Assembly: GCF_026151205.1 (NCBI RefSeq)
Contig: NC_087078.1
Location: 9,378,675 to 9,442,674 of the forward strand
From: Bolinopsis microptera
Taxonomy: Eukaryota > Ctenophora > Tentaculata > Lobata > Bolinopsidae
Direction: 5' to 3'
Length of the DNA stretch: 64,000 nt
Shown: piece by piece, positions 43,376-54,445 of the stretch
Layout: each line of letters begins with the position of its first letter
Position numbering within the stretch: position 1 is the first letter of the stretch
Program-made: the position numbers and the translations under genes
Notes under the pieces: model-generated
The model's input: only the letters and a program-made list of their open reading frames with translations
What the model was told of the DNA's origin: nothing
Database searches by the model: none

Positions 43376-43640
43376 TTACCATGGCAACAGGGGGGTTTGC
43401 ATGGGCAACACGGGGGTTACGATGTAACAAATACGGGGGTTACCATGGCAACACGGGGGTTTACAATGGTAACCGGGGTTAGCATGGTAAAGGGGGGTTA
43501 GCATGGTAATCGGGGGGTTTAGCATGGGTACAGGGGGGTTAGGCATGGTATACAGGGGGGTTAGCATGGTAACAGGGGGGTTAGCATAGGTCACAGGGGG
43601 TAAGCATGGTAACAGGGGGGTTACATGGTAACACGGGGGT
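43376..43640 (-). repeat. Irregular GGGGGGTTAGCATGGTAACA repeats
   Basis: About twelve units of 18-22 bases with frequent single-base slips. Translation gives a Pro/Met/Leu-rich run that is not a gene. Confidence 0.85.
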
Positions 43641-43749
43641 TAGCGGATCATTGAATCATTGTCTCACGTGACATGTCACACATTTTGAATGTAAGATAAT
43701 TTGTTATCTGATAAGAAACAGCCAGATGTTACAATTTTCTATTATTTCA

Positions 43750-44830
43750 CCTGGTTTCTAGCCTCTTTAAACATCTTGGGACCGAAAGGACGTAGTATGA
43801 ACTGCGGTATCAGAGTATTAACCCCGGGTATCACAATATTTACAACTGATCCCATATCGCCTGATTGAAATGGTGGGAAGAGTTTTTAAGTTGAGGAGGA
43901 ACCAGAAATAAGAAATTTTACCGTTCAGGGAAAGAAAACGATGAAAATATCACACGAAGACAGATCATCAGTTGAAACAGAAATTTCTAAATCTCCAACC
44001 GCCTGAACTAGCGACTACTACACCCCAACAAACCCCCATTCAACAGCAAGTGTTTTAGCTAGAGCCTCTAACTCCAGATCTTGAGAAAACACTATGAGCA
44101 AACCCCGGCCAGCCCCCGTGTAGTCCATCAGGATGTTAACAATAGATCATCCGTTCTCTTTCATACACTGTTTATATACGGACTGAGTGAGGAAGAAAGG
44201 TACCCGGAGTTCGTGTTTACAACTGAAATTAAAATGAGTTAGCTCCAAAATAATAACAACCCTAGTAACACCCTAGTAACACCCTAGTACACCCTAGGAA
44301 CACCATAGTAACACCCTAGTAACACCTAGAAATACGGATGAGAGAGGAAGAAGGTACCCCGGTGGTTCGTGTTTACAATGAAATTAAGAGGAGTTTGCTC
44401 AACATAATAAACACCCTAGTAACACCCTAGTAACACCATAGTAACACCCTGCAACACCATAGTAACACCCTAGTAAACACCCTAGTAATACGGACTGGGG
44501 TGAGGAAGAAGGGACCCCGGAGGTTCGTGTTTACAACTGAAATTAGAAGGAGTTAAGTCACTATCACAATAGAGTTGTCTTTACAGATGAACAATGGAAG
44601 GTAAACAACAAACATTAAATCAGGCAAGGTATCTAAAACCCTATCGCGAGGAATACAACCAATCACAATATAAAAAACTGGATTCACACTAAGACAATAA
44701 CGCTGTTTTCAGTTAAACCGAACACCATTCCCTCTCACCTGCATCCCGCCGTTAAGGAGTGGATCATCTCGCAGGTTTACAAACTGTCCTCCTCCGTTAT
44801 TAACCAGGTAGTCCCCATTACCGTGAAGAA
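43750..44830 (-). CDS. Peroxisomal trans-2-enoyl-CoA reductase-like SDR (fragmentary)
   Basis: Short-chain dehydrogenase pieces occur in family order on the minus strand. About 44825-44739: DYLVNNGGGQFVNLRDDPLL (SDR NNGGG motif). 44222-44165: FFLTQSVYKQCMKENG. About 44163-44035: SIVNILMDYTGAGRGLLIVF then LEALAKTLAVEWG. About 43855-43755: VIPGVNTLIPQF. The NNGGGQF motif and the block before AVEWG fit PECR/DECR-type SDRs. The usual Tyr-x-x-x-Lys (S/T-G-A..AG in PECR) region is only partly visible, and at least one one-base shift lies between ENG and SIVN. The N-terminal Rossmann exon (TGGxxGIG) was not found. Family confident, integrity not. Confidence 0.65.
44175..44560 (-). repeat. Three tandem copies of a PECR-like exon start
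   Basis: Minus-strand units begin TTTCAG-T(T)GTAAACACGAAC and encode variants of NTNxRGTFFLT; they lie at about 44222, 44380 and 44540, separated by ACACCCTAGTA microsatellites. Each keeps the acceptor, so this array amplifies a 3' splice site plus exon start. Confidence 0.75.
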
Positions 44831-45794
44831 GTGATAAAGGAGTTTACAATTGCTCTATCTGCTCATTCTTCCTAATTCACATTGGTATGGGATCACTCTT
44901 CCTTCACTCTCCTGTTGTGAGTGATAAAATGAGTTTTCTATGCTGATATACAGAAATGTCTGAGGGTACACTATTTTTGACTTTATAATCACATAATCAC
45001 CAAATGATCAGTTAAATCGTTTAATTAACTTTAAACAATTGAACATATAAATTCTAAAGTCAGGGTATTTAAACCTTCTTACTTGTACTTTTCGTTATAA
45101 ATTCCTGTGCAGTGTTCTACTTTTTTGAAGTGACCGGGAGGCTATAGCAACTTCTACAGGCCTTTCTGTATAACAGTTCCTTGATACCTTTACAATACCT
45201 TTAACAGAAAATATAATACGGCTGCTTAAGAAAATAAATATGTTCACTAAAACCGACGTCATTCATACTGAATAGTAGAAATAAAGAACTCTTAGTGTCA
45301 ACCATAACTGACACCGCACTCCAAAATTGACTTAATTCCTGTACACCTTCAGTTACATAGCAGTTTTTACCAACTAATGAAGAGTACACGCGTATCATGT
45401 ATACTCCTCTCGCTTCACGCAATACTCGTTTCACCTTCACTTAAAATGTCTAGCTGCACAGAACAGGAGTTCTATTAGCATTTGGCACGTCATGTTATTA
45501 TGATATTAAGAGTTAAGTATTCGTTATCATGATGTGTGTTTATGTTATGAACTGGTGAGTAAAGTGATAGTAATTATAGTAAAGATTTGGAGTCAATAGT
45601 TTTTGATAATTTTTAGACATATTTAGTTTTGTGATGTTATAATTTTTCAAAAGTACGCACTGAAAATCGACGATTGTAAATCTGAGCATAATTTAGTAAA
45701 CCAAAAACTCAAATAGTAAAAAACTGCATAATCAATTAAATTAAACTCATATGTCCGGACTAGAACGTTAGGGAAAGTCTCAACTAGAGAACTA
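44831..45794. other. No gene recognised
   Basis: AT-rich. The 79-codon open frame on the minus strand at 45201-45440 has no recognisable motif. Confidence 0.5.
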
Positions 45795-47060
45795 GACCTC
45801 TAACTCAGGCCTGTGAGACGGGGCCCCCATTAGAGACAGTAACTCGTTATCAAGTACACAGCTGCTGGCTACATCGGCACTTGTCTGGCTTGTCATTGTG
45901 TGTCCCACTCTACCTCGGCCCATCTGACAGGAGATATAATTGTGTGAGGAGGAGAGAGGGTGAGAGGGGCTGATTGTTTTGTGATTGATAAACTGATGAA
46001 TATGAAGGTTTAAATCAGTGATGAAAAGTTGAAGAGATTGTAAAAGTGAACCAACTTAAGATGTTAAATAATCCACTTCAAAAAAAACAGTGAAATATAA
46101 CTCACGATCCATCTGATAATCGCTCTCCAGATATGACAAGCACATAGGCTCCTCTGCACCATGAGTCCCGTCCAACATAGCCATAGAAAAGGACCAGGCT
46201 CTTAGAGGAAGTAGTAGAGTGGTTGTAAGCAGGCAGGGTCCAGGGGGCGGGTGTGTTTTAAGGAAGGTGGGGAGCGGATAGTGGAGATAGTCTGTCAGGT
46301 TGTGGGGTCAGATGATATCTGTTGTTAGCGCTAGGTTGCACGTGGTAGTGCTCTGAGAACCGTCTGTTAGAGGGTTCCATCTGGGGCAAATAGTGTGTTA
46401 GGGTTTTGTATCTGGGCAAATAGTTTATTAGGTGGGTTCATCTGGGGTAAATAGTTTTGTTAGGGGGTTCCATCCTGGGGTAAAATAGTTGTTAGGGGGT
46501 TCCATCTGGTGTTAAAATAGTCGTGTTAGGGGGTTCCATCTGGGTAAAGGTTTACTTTAAGAGGCAATTGAACATTGAACGACAGAGAATCATTGCACTA
46601 GTTAGGATTGCACAGTTAATAGAGCTCTTTTTAGTAATAGAATTCATTTTTAATGATTACAGAAAAATACTATACAGTTTCCCGATATATAGGAGACGAG
46701 ATAATATAAGGTTGTTTCAAGAGTACCGTAATAGTACGCTATAATATATAAGGTTCGTCTCTAACATAGTACGTATATATAAGTTGTATCTGATTAAGTA
46801 CCTGCTTTTCTCCAGACTGTGAAGGTTGCCGTCCTCCTTAGGTCCAGCCCTGTAACACATGTATCAGTTCTCAGGAACTCTGAATGTGCTTCACTAAAGC
46901 CGCTCCTTTCATGGGGGCGTATCTGTTGCTTTCAACATAGTGTTGTCAGGGGCATCAGGACTAAGATAAGTTGCTATCTCTCTGCAAGTCCCATTCAACT
47001 GCTTACAGCGGTAGCTAGTGGTCTCCGTGGGGAGGATAACAGGTTCCAGAGATGCGTTTA
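45795..47060 (-). CDS. Unrecognised gene, three coding-like segments (noisy)
   Basis: Minus-strand stretches with coding character: about 47058-46900 (LEPVILPTETTSYRCKQLNG, CREIATYLSPDAPDNTMLKA, then a shift to MKGAALVKHIQSS), about 46240-46113 (SFSMAMLDGTHGAEEPMCLS, YLESDYQMD) and 45927-45795 (MGRGRVGHTMTSQTSADVAS, ending GAPSHRPELEV and TAG after a good CTCCTGTCAG acceptor). I do not recognise the family. The phases between segments do not join cleanly, consistent with the indel noise of this region. Confidence 0.4.
46365..46555 (+). repeat. Repeats of GTTAGGGGGTTCCATCTGGG, about 6 units
   Basis: 28-32-base units with variable G and T run lengths, between segments of the unrecognised gene. 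Confidence 0.85.
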
Positions 47061-47705
47061 AACGTTGGACTGTTGTCTAGGGTACTGGTAACCTGCATTC
47101 TGTTTGTTATGACAATCCACTTCTTTGTAGAATTTGTTGTGTCTTTGGAGAAGGTGGAAGGGAAGCGGAAGGAGGGGAGAGCAGTTGCGGATTATCTTGA
47201 TAGTAGCATTCTGCTTAACAAATTCTAAGTCATACTCTGATGGGATTTTAGTTAAGACTACAATATACTCGTATTCTCACATTGTTTGAAATATTCATGG
47301 ATTTGTTCTATTATTTACATTGAATTATGAGTCAACACACTTTCGTGACTTCATAAGTTTTTACGGTAAGGTGCACTTGGCTATTCGAGAAACAGTGAAA
47401 TACATTTTAAAAATACAAATCATACAATATAATCTTCTTAATACAAAATTATGTCGAAAATAATAAATTCCAGAAATATAACATCGCATAATTATACAAG
47501 TATACAATTTTAAAGCAAACAAAAGTGAAATTAATTATCAATGAATAAAAATTCAGTTAAAAATATACTTAAGTCAAAATTTAAAGGGTGCATACAATCA
47601 CAACCAAAGGTGGCAAAAAGCCAGAATTTTCGGAACTTCAGAAGAAATATACAGCATTCCTCCAGTTTTTTAGCAAGATGTAAAAGTACATTTTGCATTC
47701 TTTGT
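47061..47705. other. Intergenic, no feature seen
   Basis: AT-rich stretch downstream of the exonuclease array; it should include the poly(A) region of the last paralogue. Confidence 0.5.
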
Positions 47706-48911
47706 TTAAGTTTGTTTGATAACGTTTCCGTTTTTAGATGTTTCCATGTATATACCAATTACAGCTACCACACATAGGGCCAGGAAGGAGAATATCATGA
47801 TTTTATCAATTTTATCTATTAGGTAAAACAAGCTTCTAAAAAATCCCTTGATAAGCAAAACTAAGTTCCTGAAAAATCTCTTAATAGCATCTTCACCAAG
47901 GGTTTCAAAGTTTCGTCTTTGAGCCTCTTTTGTAGCTTCACTTCCAGAACATTTTAGTTTTTGGTGCACCAAAGCTGTCTCACGTGGCCCAGTAATAATA
48001 GTGTCCGGTGGAACAGGGGAGGTGGAGAGAGGTTTGTTTGAAGTCTCAATCTTCCTGCGACGAGAACGTCCGTAGTAGTCAGTTAAGATGGACTGCTGTG
48101 CTGGAATGATATGTTCAGCCAACATGTCAAGGCATGTTTGCCTAGTCTCCTTTTGATGGTAGGGTTTTTCAATAACCGATCTCCAAGTTACGTCACTTGA
48201 ACTTTCAGAGAGACCATCAAGATTGTAATCCGAGTCTCTCAAACTACGGTGTCTTTCTTCATCTAATCCAAGAAAAACATCTAGCGAGGCAGCTCCATCT
48301 GCTGCAGCGTAAGTCTTCATTTCCTGGGAGAGCTGAAATATCTCCCAATCAACTTGTAATTCAGATTGCTTAACCAGGCGCCGATGCAGAATATCTTCAA
48401 CCAGCTGTTGAAGGCTTAACTTTGGCATAAACCCACTGCGTTTAACTTTTAACTCAGGGTCAGAGAGAGCCGCTTCCTCCAAACAATACTCAAAGTATTG
48501 TAGTTGTTGGATTAGTAATGGGGAGAAGGATTCTTTGCCAACAGCAAGGCACCTCAGATCCAACCAGCTTTTAACAGATATTTGAAACTGACGACGTATT
48601 CTCACTATCACCTCCTCAATATCAACACCAACCTTTACAACACCTTCATTCAGGAGAATGGAAGACAACTGATCAGGAAGCCAATATTCAGTTTCAAATC
48701 TGCGCACTTGGAACAGGATGACATGTTCTGCTGTTGCTATTTGGATTACGGCTACATCGTAGACACCTTTGGTCTCCCATTTACAATCTAGTCCTATCAC
48801 AGAGTGCTCTCCATCGATGACGTACCATTGTAGGGCGAGATTAGCCTCTTTGTCGTTTCTGGGGATTATTATAGTCCGAGTCTCTTCAACGTGGTACTCC
48901 TCTAATGTCAT
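47706..48911 (-). CDS. DEDDy 3'-5' exonuclease-like protein, paralogue 1 (predicted inactive)
   Basis: 401 residues, uninterrupted. The fold matches the WRN/EXD1/EXD2-type 3'-5' exonuclease domain, residues about 30-215. Motif I reads GLDCKW: Asp42 is kept but the catalytic Glu is Lys44 (AAA codon). Motif II reads VGVDIEEVIVRI: Val101 replaces the Asp found in all paralogues. Motif III YAAAD (Tyr201, Asp205) is intact. With two of four metal-binding acids gone, catalysis is unlikely; a binding or regulatory role is inference. A family-specific block with ILTDYYGRS follows, then a C-terminal hydrophobic segment (IFSFLALCVVAVIGIYM) with a short polar tail, as in tail-anchored proteins. An acceptor TTTCCAG lies two bases before the ATG. 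Confidence 0.9.
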   Translation of the reverse strand: MTLEEYHVEETRTIIIPRNDKEANLALQWYVIDGEHSVIGLDCKWETKGVYDVAVIQIATAEHVILFQVRRFETEYWLPDQLSSILLNEGVVKVGVDIEEVIVRIRRQFQISVKSWLDLRCLAVGKESFSPLLIQQLQYFEYCLEEAALSDPELKVKRSGFMPKLSLQQLVEDILHRRLVKQSELQVDWEIFQLSQEMKTYAAADGAASLDVFLGLDEERHRSLRDSDYNLDGLSESSSDVTWRSVIEKPYHQKETRQTCLDMLAEHIIPAQQSILTDYYGRSRRRKIETSNKPLSTSPVPPDTIITGPRETALVHQKLKCSGSEATKEAQRRNFETLGEDAIKRFFRNLVLLIKGFFRSLFYLIDKIDKIMIFSFLALCVVAVIGIYMETSKNGNVIKQT

Positions 48912-49657
48912 TCCTGGAAAGAGGAGATTTGTTCATCGTATTTTATTTACTGAATTTAATATTATATATACATTGAACATAATATTATAATAGCTATTGG
49001 TTCCCGTGGTTAGACTGGCACTAGAAAGTGACCAATTAGTGACCAATTAGTGACCAATTAGTGACCAATTAGCTTGAGCTACAACCAATTACATAAATCT
49101 CTATTTTTTCTGACAAAGAGTAATTTGAAATTTTACCACAATTTTGTACTTGAAAATCTATTCTAGATACTTTAAAATTTTAAAGCACGAAAATATAATT
49201 AATATCATTTTATCAACTCAGCTGATGGCAAATTTAAAACAGAACCGTAGCTTAATAAATCAATCATACTATCATGAGTAATTACAAAATCAAATTAATA
49301 ATCGACTGAAACTATTTAAAACATAAAATTAAAAAAAGATTAATTATCAAAATTGATTAGAAATTCATCAACGAATAAAAAAATTTGAATTATAATTCGC
49401 ATTCAGTCCTAGTCATTCACTAATCACTATACAATATGTTTGAAATAAAAATCGGTATAAAAATCATTGGTATACAAAATTTATGATCATTATTTACGAT
49501 AAAACCCATCATCTAAACAATCATTATTCAAGGGAAATTTAACATTATTCCAAAAATCAAAGGCTTCTGCAGCTAATATGCAAACATCCCAGAATAATCA
49601 TTGATATGCATTATTCTTATTGCTTTATTGGTTGTTTCATAATTGTTAAAAAACGCC
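48912..49657 (-). other. Spacer between exonuclease paralogues 1 and 2
   Basis: AT-rich with four copies of GTGACCAATTA at 49030-49070. Probably leader/intron of paralogue 1 and 3' region of paralogue 2. No gene. Confidence 0.55.
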
Positions 49658-50902
49658 CTATTTCTTCTTCAGATCCAAGCACATACCAATCACAGTAATA
49701 ACTAGAATTGCCAGAAACGTAAACAAAAAGATATTCTTGATAAGGTTGAACAGGCTTCTGAAAAACCCCTTTATAGCTTCAACGAAAGATTCGTCCTCTC
49801 TTCTTTGACCAGCGTATCTTCTCTCACCGGGCTGCTTTGCGTCTCTTGGTCCAGTAGATTGTTGCCTTAAGTTTAGCAAAGCACTCTCACGTACAGAGCT
49901 GTAGCTGGTAACATCTGGCAAATCGTCTTTTGGTTGTTGCTGTCGGTTTGCGGAAGGACTCTTGTGTACGGAGATGCAGTTGCGAGATTCGTTGGAATGT
50001 ACAACCTGATGACCTCGGCGTCCATAGTAGTCGGTCAATAACCACTTGTGCTGAGGATCTATATTTTCAGCTATCATATCAAGGCATGAAAGCCTAATCT
50101 CTTTTGGAATATATGACTTTTCGATAACTAATCTCCAAGTGAACATATTTGAAGTAATTTTGAGCCATTCAAGATTGTAATCCGAATTTCTCAAATTACA
50201 ATGTCTTGCTTCATCTAGTCCAAGAAAAACATCTAATGAGGCAGCAGCATCTGCTGCAGCGTAAATCTGCAATTTCCGGGGCAGATACAATTCTTCCCAT
50301 TCACCGAATATTTGTAAGTGCTTAGCCTCTTTATCTGATGACTTTTGCAGGCTTCGATTCAGAATATGTTCGACCAACTTTTCGAGACTTAACTTTGGCA
50401 TGAAACCACTGCGCTTAACTTTTAAATCTGCATCAGAGAGGGAAGACCAGTCGGATTCGCATTTTTTCAGTTGTTGGATCAGGTATCAAGTGAAAAAATC
50501 GTTGCTGACAGCAAGGCATCGCAAATCCAACCAGCCTCTAACAGATATTTGAAACTGAAGAAGAATTCTTCTGACATCTTCCTCGATACCAACTCCAGCC
50601 TTAACAATTCTTTCATTCAGAAGAATTGAAGATAATAGTTTGGGAAGCTGATGTTTGTTTTGGAATGTGCATACTTGAAACAATATTACGTAATCTTCTG
50701 TTGCAACTTGGATCAGTGCTACGTGATAATCAGCACGCTTCCGATTAGAGCTAGGGTGGTCAGTCTTCCATTCACAATCTAGCCCTATAACATTGGTATC
50801 TTCATCAATGATGTACTTTTGTACCGCTAAGTTAGCTCTCTTGTCGTTTCTAGGTATTATTATCGTTCGAGTTTCCTCAACGTCATACAGCTTTAACTTC
50901 AT
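49658..50902 (-). pseudogene. DEDDy exonuclease paralogue 2, interrupted by one in-frame TGA
   Basis: The frame opens at ATG 50902 (MKLKLYDVEETRTIIIPRND), two bases after a TTTCTAG acceptor, and shows motif I GLDCEW and motif II VGVGIEEDVRRI. A single TGA at 50488-50486 (after SNDFFT) breaks it. Past the stop the same frame is open to the end with MPKLSLEKLVEHIL, motif III YAAADAAASLDVFLGLD, LLTDYYGRR and a hydrophobic C-terminal anchor (FLFTFLAILVITVIGM) followed by LDLKKK. All four catalytic acids are encoded. It is a young pseudogene, a polymorphic null, a sequencing error, or less likely a readthrough gene. Confidence 0.88.
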
Positions 50903-51386
50903 TCCTAGAAAGAGAAATGTTACATTGATTATTTTATCATACGGGTCCATGATTATAATTATCTTAATTTTAGCTACATTTATGCTTGTTTCAGTTTTTA
51001 ATTGTCTTACTGCATGTTTCTGTTCATTGCCACCTCAGACAAAAAACTTGTAATACATCCAGAGAGTTTACAATTTCTTCGCAGTTCAATAACCTGGGGC
51101 TTTTTTTTGAGACACCCTACCCTGTACATGGCCATTAAAAACGTTAAGGTTCTCTGGTGGTTCGTAGCTGTGAACAATTCGTTTTATTTGATTATTAAAG
51201 ATACAAACACCAAAAAGCATATTATATATATATAAGCATACTATATTATATAGTATAAAACAATCTCAGCAAAGACTATAATATTATAATGTTGCATACT
51301 ATTATGGTTTAATCTTTCATGAAAAGTTATTATCAAAGGAAGTAATATCAAATGTTCGGTTCAATGTCCAATGACCATAAGTGGTT

Positions 51387-52664
51387 TCAAAGTCGACTGT
51401 GAAACACTTCAAGCTTTTGTTCTAAATGTCTTAACAATACTTCTAATTTATCTATATGGAGATTGAAAGTGAAATCTTCATTATACATTATTCTTTTAAG
51501 AAACTCTTCTAATGTTTTAACAGAACGATGAAGAATGAAATCTTTGTCCGTTATCGCTCTCAGAAATAATACGAGTTTTTCTATACAAAAACCAAAAGTG
51601 AAATCTTTATGCTTTATAATAGCAATAAAATTGTATAGTCCTATCCCTAAAAGACCAAATACGAAAATACCCATCAAGGTTTCATAGATAACTAGACATA
51701 TGTTTTGCCCAATTTTTTCTGGGGGTGCAGGAGGTCTGACATTGTTCACATCCTTTGAACATTCGGTCGTGACTTGAACCTTTTTTGTACATTTACACGT
51801 AGTTTGAACGTTTTCCACAACCTTACTGTGATTAGAGTTTCCATAGTAGTCAGGTAGGATTTGCCACATCTCAGGGGCCAACTTAGCAACACGATCGAGG
51901 CAATCTAACCTAATCTGTCTGTGATAATAATATCTTTCAGTTAATAAAATGTCCCAACAAGCCCTCAAATTTTGCTGTATTTCATTTTCAATTATTTTCA
52001 AAATAACATCAAGAGAGGCAGCAGCGTCTGCAGCAGCATAAAGTGTCTGTTCACGGGATAAGTTAGATGCTTCCCAATCACCCCAAACTTGCAAAGATTT
52101 TGATTTTGGAAGAGTCAACTGAAGAAAATGTTCAACTAGCGCTTCTAGACCAAGTTTTGGCATGAAACTGCGACGCTTTACCGCTACATCGGGGGCATTA
52201 CTGGCATTAACAAGTTTAAGTCCGGCTTCGAAGTCCTTAAATTGCCGCAGAATAAGTCCAGTTAGAGGACTGTTGGAAATCTGCATATCAGCAAGGCAGC
52301 GCAAATCTAACCAGTAATTCACAGTTACCCGAAATTGTCGATAAATTCGTCTGACGTCTTCTTCAATATTGACACCAACTTTAGTTTGCTTTCGAGACCT
52401 TAGAATGCAAGCCAACACTCTAGGGAGAACGTTCTCGCTTTCAAACCTGCAGGTCTGGAACAAGATAACGTGTCCTTTTGTAGCAATCTGGATAACTGCT
52501 ACACTATAATCGGCCGATCTATTTGAGACCCATTCACAATCAAGCCCTAGATATTGCTCATCTTCAGATTTATCGATTATGTAATGTTGCGCAGCAAAGT
52601 TTGCTTCTGAGCTATTCCTCGGAATAATTATCTGCCGTCCATCCTCGACATCATACAAACCCAT
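51387..52664 (-). CDS. DEDDy 3'-5' exonuclease, paralogue 3, membrane-anchored
   Basis: 425 residues. Motif I LGLDCEWVS, motif II VGVNIEEDVRRI and motif III YAAADAAASLDVI hold all four metal ligands and the Tyr of DEDDy enzymes, which remove 3' nucleotides from DNA or RNA with two metal ions. The family block ILPDYYGNS follows. A hydrophobic stretch (YETLMGIFVFGLLGIGLYNF) then precedes about 80 further residues with three repeats of the form DFTFxxxIEKLxxFLR. So, unlike its neighbours, this copy has a substantial domain beyond the membrane segment. An acceptor TTCTTTCAG lies two bases before the ATG. The substrate is unknown. Confidence 0.9.
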   Translation of the reverse strand: MGLYDVEDGRQIIIPRNSSEANFAAQHYIIDKSEDEQYLGLDCEWVSNRSADYSVAVIQIATKGHVILFQTCRFESENVLPRVLACILRSRKQTKVGVNIEEDVRRIYRQFRVTVNYWLDLRCLADMQISNSPLTGLILRQFKDFEAGLKLVNASNAPDVAVKRRSFMPKLGLEALVEHFLQLTLPKSKSLQVWGDWEASNLSREQTLYAAADAAASLDVILKIIENEIQQNLRACWDILLTERYYYHRQIRLDCLDRVAKLAPEMWQILPDYYGNSNHSKVVENVQTTCKCTKKVQVTTECSKDVNNVRPPAPPEKIGQNICLVIYETLMGIFVFGLLGIGLYNFIAIIKHKDFTFGFCIEKLVLFLRAITDKDFILHRSVKTLEEFLKRIMYNEDFTFNLHIDKLEVLLRHLEQKLEVFHSRL

Positions 52665-53377
52665 ACCTGAAAGAATAAGTTATACATAATACAATATACA
52701 TATTTACATAGTGAATAGTCATGAACAAAAAAATAAAAGTCAAAAATAGGATGCAGAATTCATAAATATTTCTTGTTCTTAGATTATATTATATAATTTT
52801 AACACTTCTAAAGCTTGGCGACATGTACACTCACCATGCGAGGTGGTGTTTAGACAGGATTTAGGCAAAGTATTCATATTATAAAAACGTTGATGCATTT
52901 CATGATTCAAAATTCGTACAAATTATAATTTTGATACTTATGTCTGTTTTAACTTAAGTACATCGAAGTAACACGCTACTTAGTTTGCATGTGCATGAAT
53001 AATCAATATTCAATAAAACATAAACAGAAATAAGTTTGATTAAACCCTGAAACAAATAAACCGAACTTAAACAGAATTAACCCAAATAGGCACTCAATTA
53101 TAGCCTAATTAAAAGTGTAAAACATTCCCACCATAATAAGCCAGCATTATGAAATTTACATTCGTAAAATTAGAATTAAATATAAAAATAATGGTAGGCA
53201 CAATTGATAAGTAAACAAAAAAGTTTAAAAAGCAGTTAAAAGTAAATTATCAACAAATTGAAATTTTAAAAAAGTGACTGCAGTATCAACAACATAAATA
53301 ACAAAAGAAAACTTTAAAATTACAACTGAAAAACAACTTTAAAACTATCATCTTATTTCTCGCAGTTTCTTACATGA
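52665..53377 (-). other. Spacer between paralogues 3 and 4
   Basis: AT-rich, no recognised element. Confidence 0.5.
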
Positions 53378-54445
53378 TCAAAACATTAATTTGAGAGTAA
53401 TTGTACCGATAACAATCAGAATAAAAATATAAGCAAGCACCATGATATGACAGGTTCTAATAACGAATTCAAACAATTCAATCAATTGTCTGATTATACA
53501 TAACAACATTCCCTCCTCAACAAAAGTGTCATCGTCTCCACTAGTTGCACTTGATACTTCAACAACAAGATTTTCTTCTTGCTTTAGAGTGCATTTCAAG
53601 GCGATATTAGATCTTTTGCTGTATGAACGTCCATAGTAGTCAGGTAAAATAGGTTGAATCCAACTTGGAGCTATCTCATGTATCATGTCAAGGCAACATA
53701 ATCTGATTTGTTTATGATTATAGGGCTTTTCAAGAACTGATAACCAAGACTTAGAGTCCTTTGTAGTTTTAGGAGTGTGACCTATCTTGACATCTAGTGC
53801 ATAAAATATGTCTAGTGACGACGCAGCATCTGCTGCAGCATACAACTTTAGTTCTTGAGTTAGTTCACAGGCCTCCCATTCGCCCAACACTTGTGAAGCG
53901 AAGGATTTTGGCAGGGCTTTACCCAAACAACTTCCAACTAGTGTTTCAAGCCCTAGTTTTGGCATGAAATTTACACGCTTGGCCTTGACATCAACAGAAG
54001 ATGTAAGGTTTTTAGTCTGTTTTAATTCGTATTCCTCCAGTTGCAGAAGCAGATTTTCACTTAGCAGCATATTTTCAATTGCAAAACATCTCAAATCTAC
54101 CCAGCTTAGGACAGACTCTCCAAATTTGAGACGGATCCGTCTGATATCTTCTTGAATGTTCACTCCAACTTTCACAATACTTTTGTCTCGCAGTATTTTA
54201 GCCAATTGTAGAGGAAGGACACGTTCGTTTTCAAACCTACATACTTGAAACAAAAGTACGTGTTTTTCAGTCGCAATTTGGATCAATGCTACAAGACACC
54301 TAGCACGCCCGGTCTTCCATTCACAATCCAGTCCTAACACGTTGCTATCTTTATCAATGATGTATCTTTGCACAGCAGCATTTGCTTCGTCGTTATTTCT
54401 GGGGATTATAATAGATCGACTATCTTCAACATCATACAGATTCAT
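53378..54445 (-). CDS. DEDDy 3'-5' exonuclease, paralogue 4, tail-anchored
   Basis: 355 residues. Motif I LGLDCEWKTG, motif II VGVNIQEDIRRI and motif III YAAADAASSLDIF are complete, predicting an active enzyme. After the family block ILPDYYGRSYSKR comes a short linker and a terminal hydrophobic segment (IMVLAYIFILIVIGTITL) with almost nothing after it, the arrangement of a tail-anchored protein with the exonuclease facing the cytosol. Human EXD2 is also membrane-bound but through its N-terminus, so the topology differs. Starts two bases after acceptor ACTTTTCAG. Confidence 0.9.
   Translation of the reverse strand: MNLYDVEDSRSIIIPRNNDEANAAVQRYIIDKDSNVLGLDCEWKTGRARCLVALIQIATEKHVLLFQVCRFENERVLPLQLAKILRDKSIVKVGVNIQEDIRRIRLKFGESVLSWVDLRCFAIENMLLSENLLLQLEEYELKQTKNLTSSVDVKAKRVNFMPKLGLETLVGSCLGKALPKSFASQVLGEWEACELTQELKLYAAADAASSLDIFYALDVKIGHTPKTTKDSKSWLSVLEKPYNHKQIRLCCLDMIHEIAPSWIQPILPDYYGRSYSKRSNIALKCTLKQEENLVVEVSSATSGDDDTFVEEGMLLCIIRQLIELFEFVIRTCHIMVLAYIFILIVIGTITLKLMF

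Noticed and set aside
43376-43594. Pro-rich 72-codon ORF
   Set aside because: Translation of an irregular GGTTAGCATGGTAACAGGGG repeat.
50486-50488. Selenocysteine codon
   Set aside because: Paralogues have Pro or Leu at or next to this position, not Cys, and I see no SECIS-like structure downstream; a plain stop is simpler.
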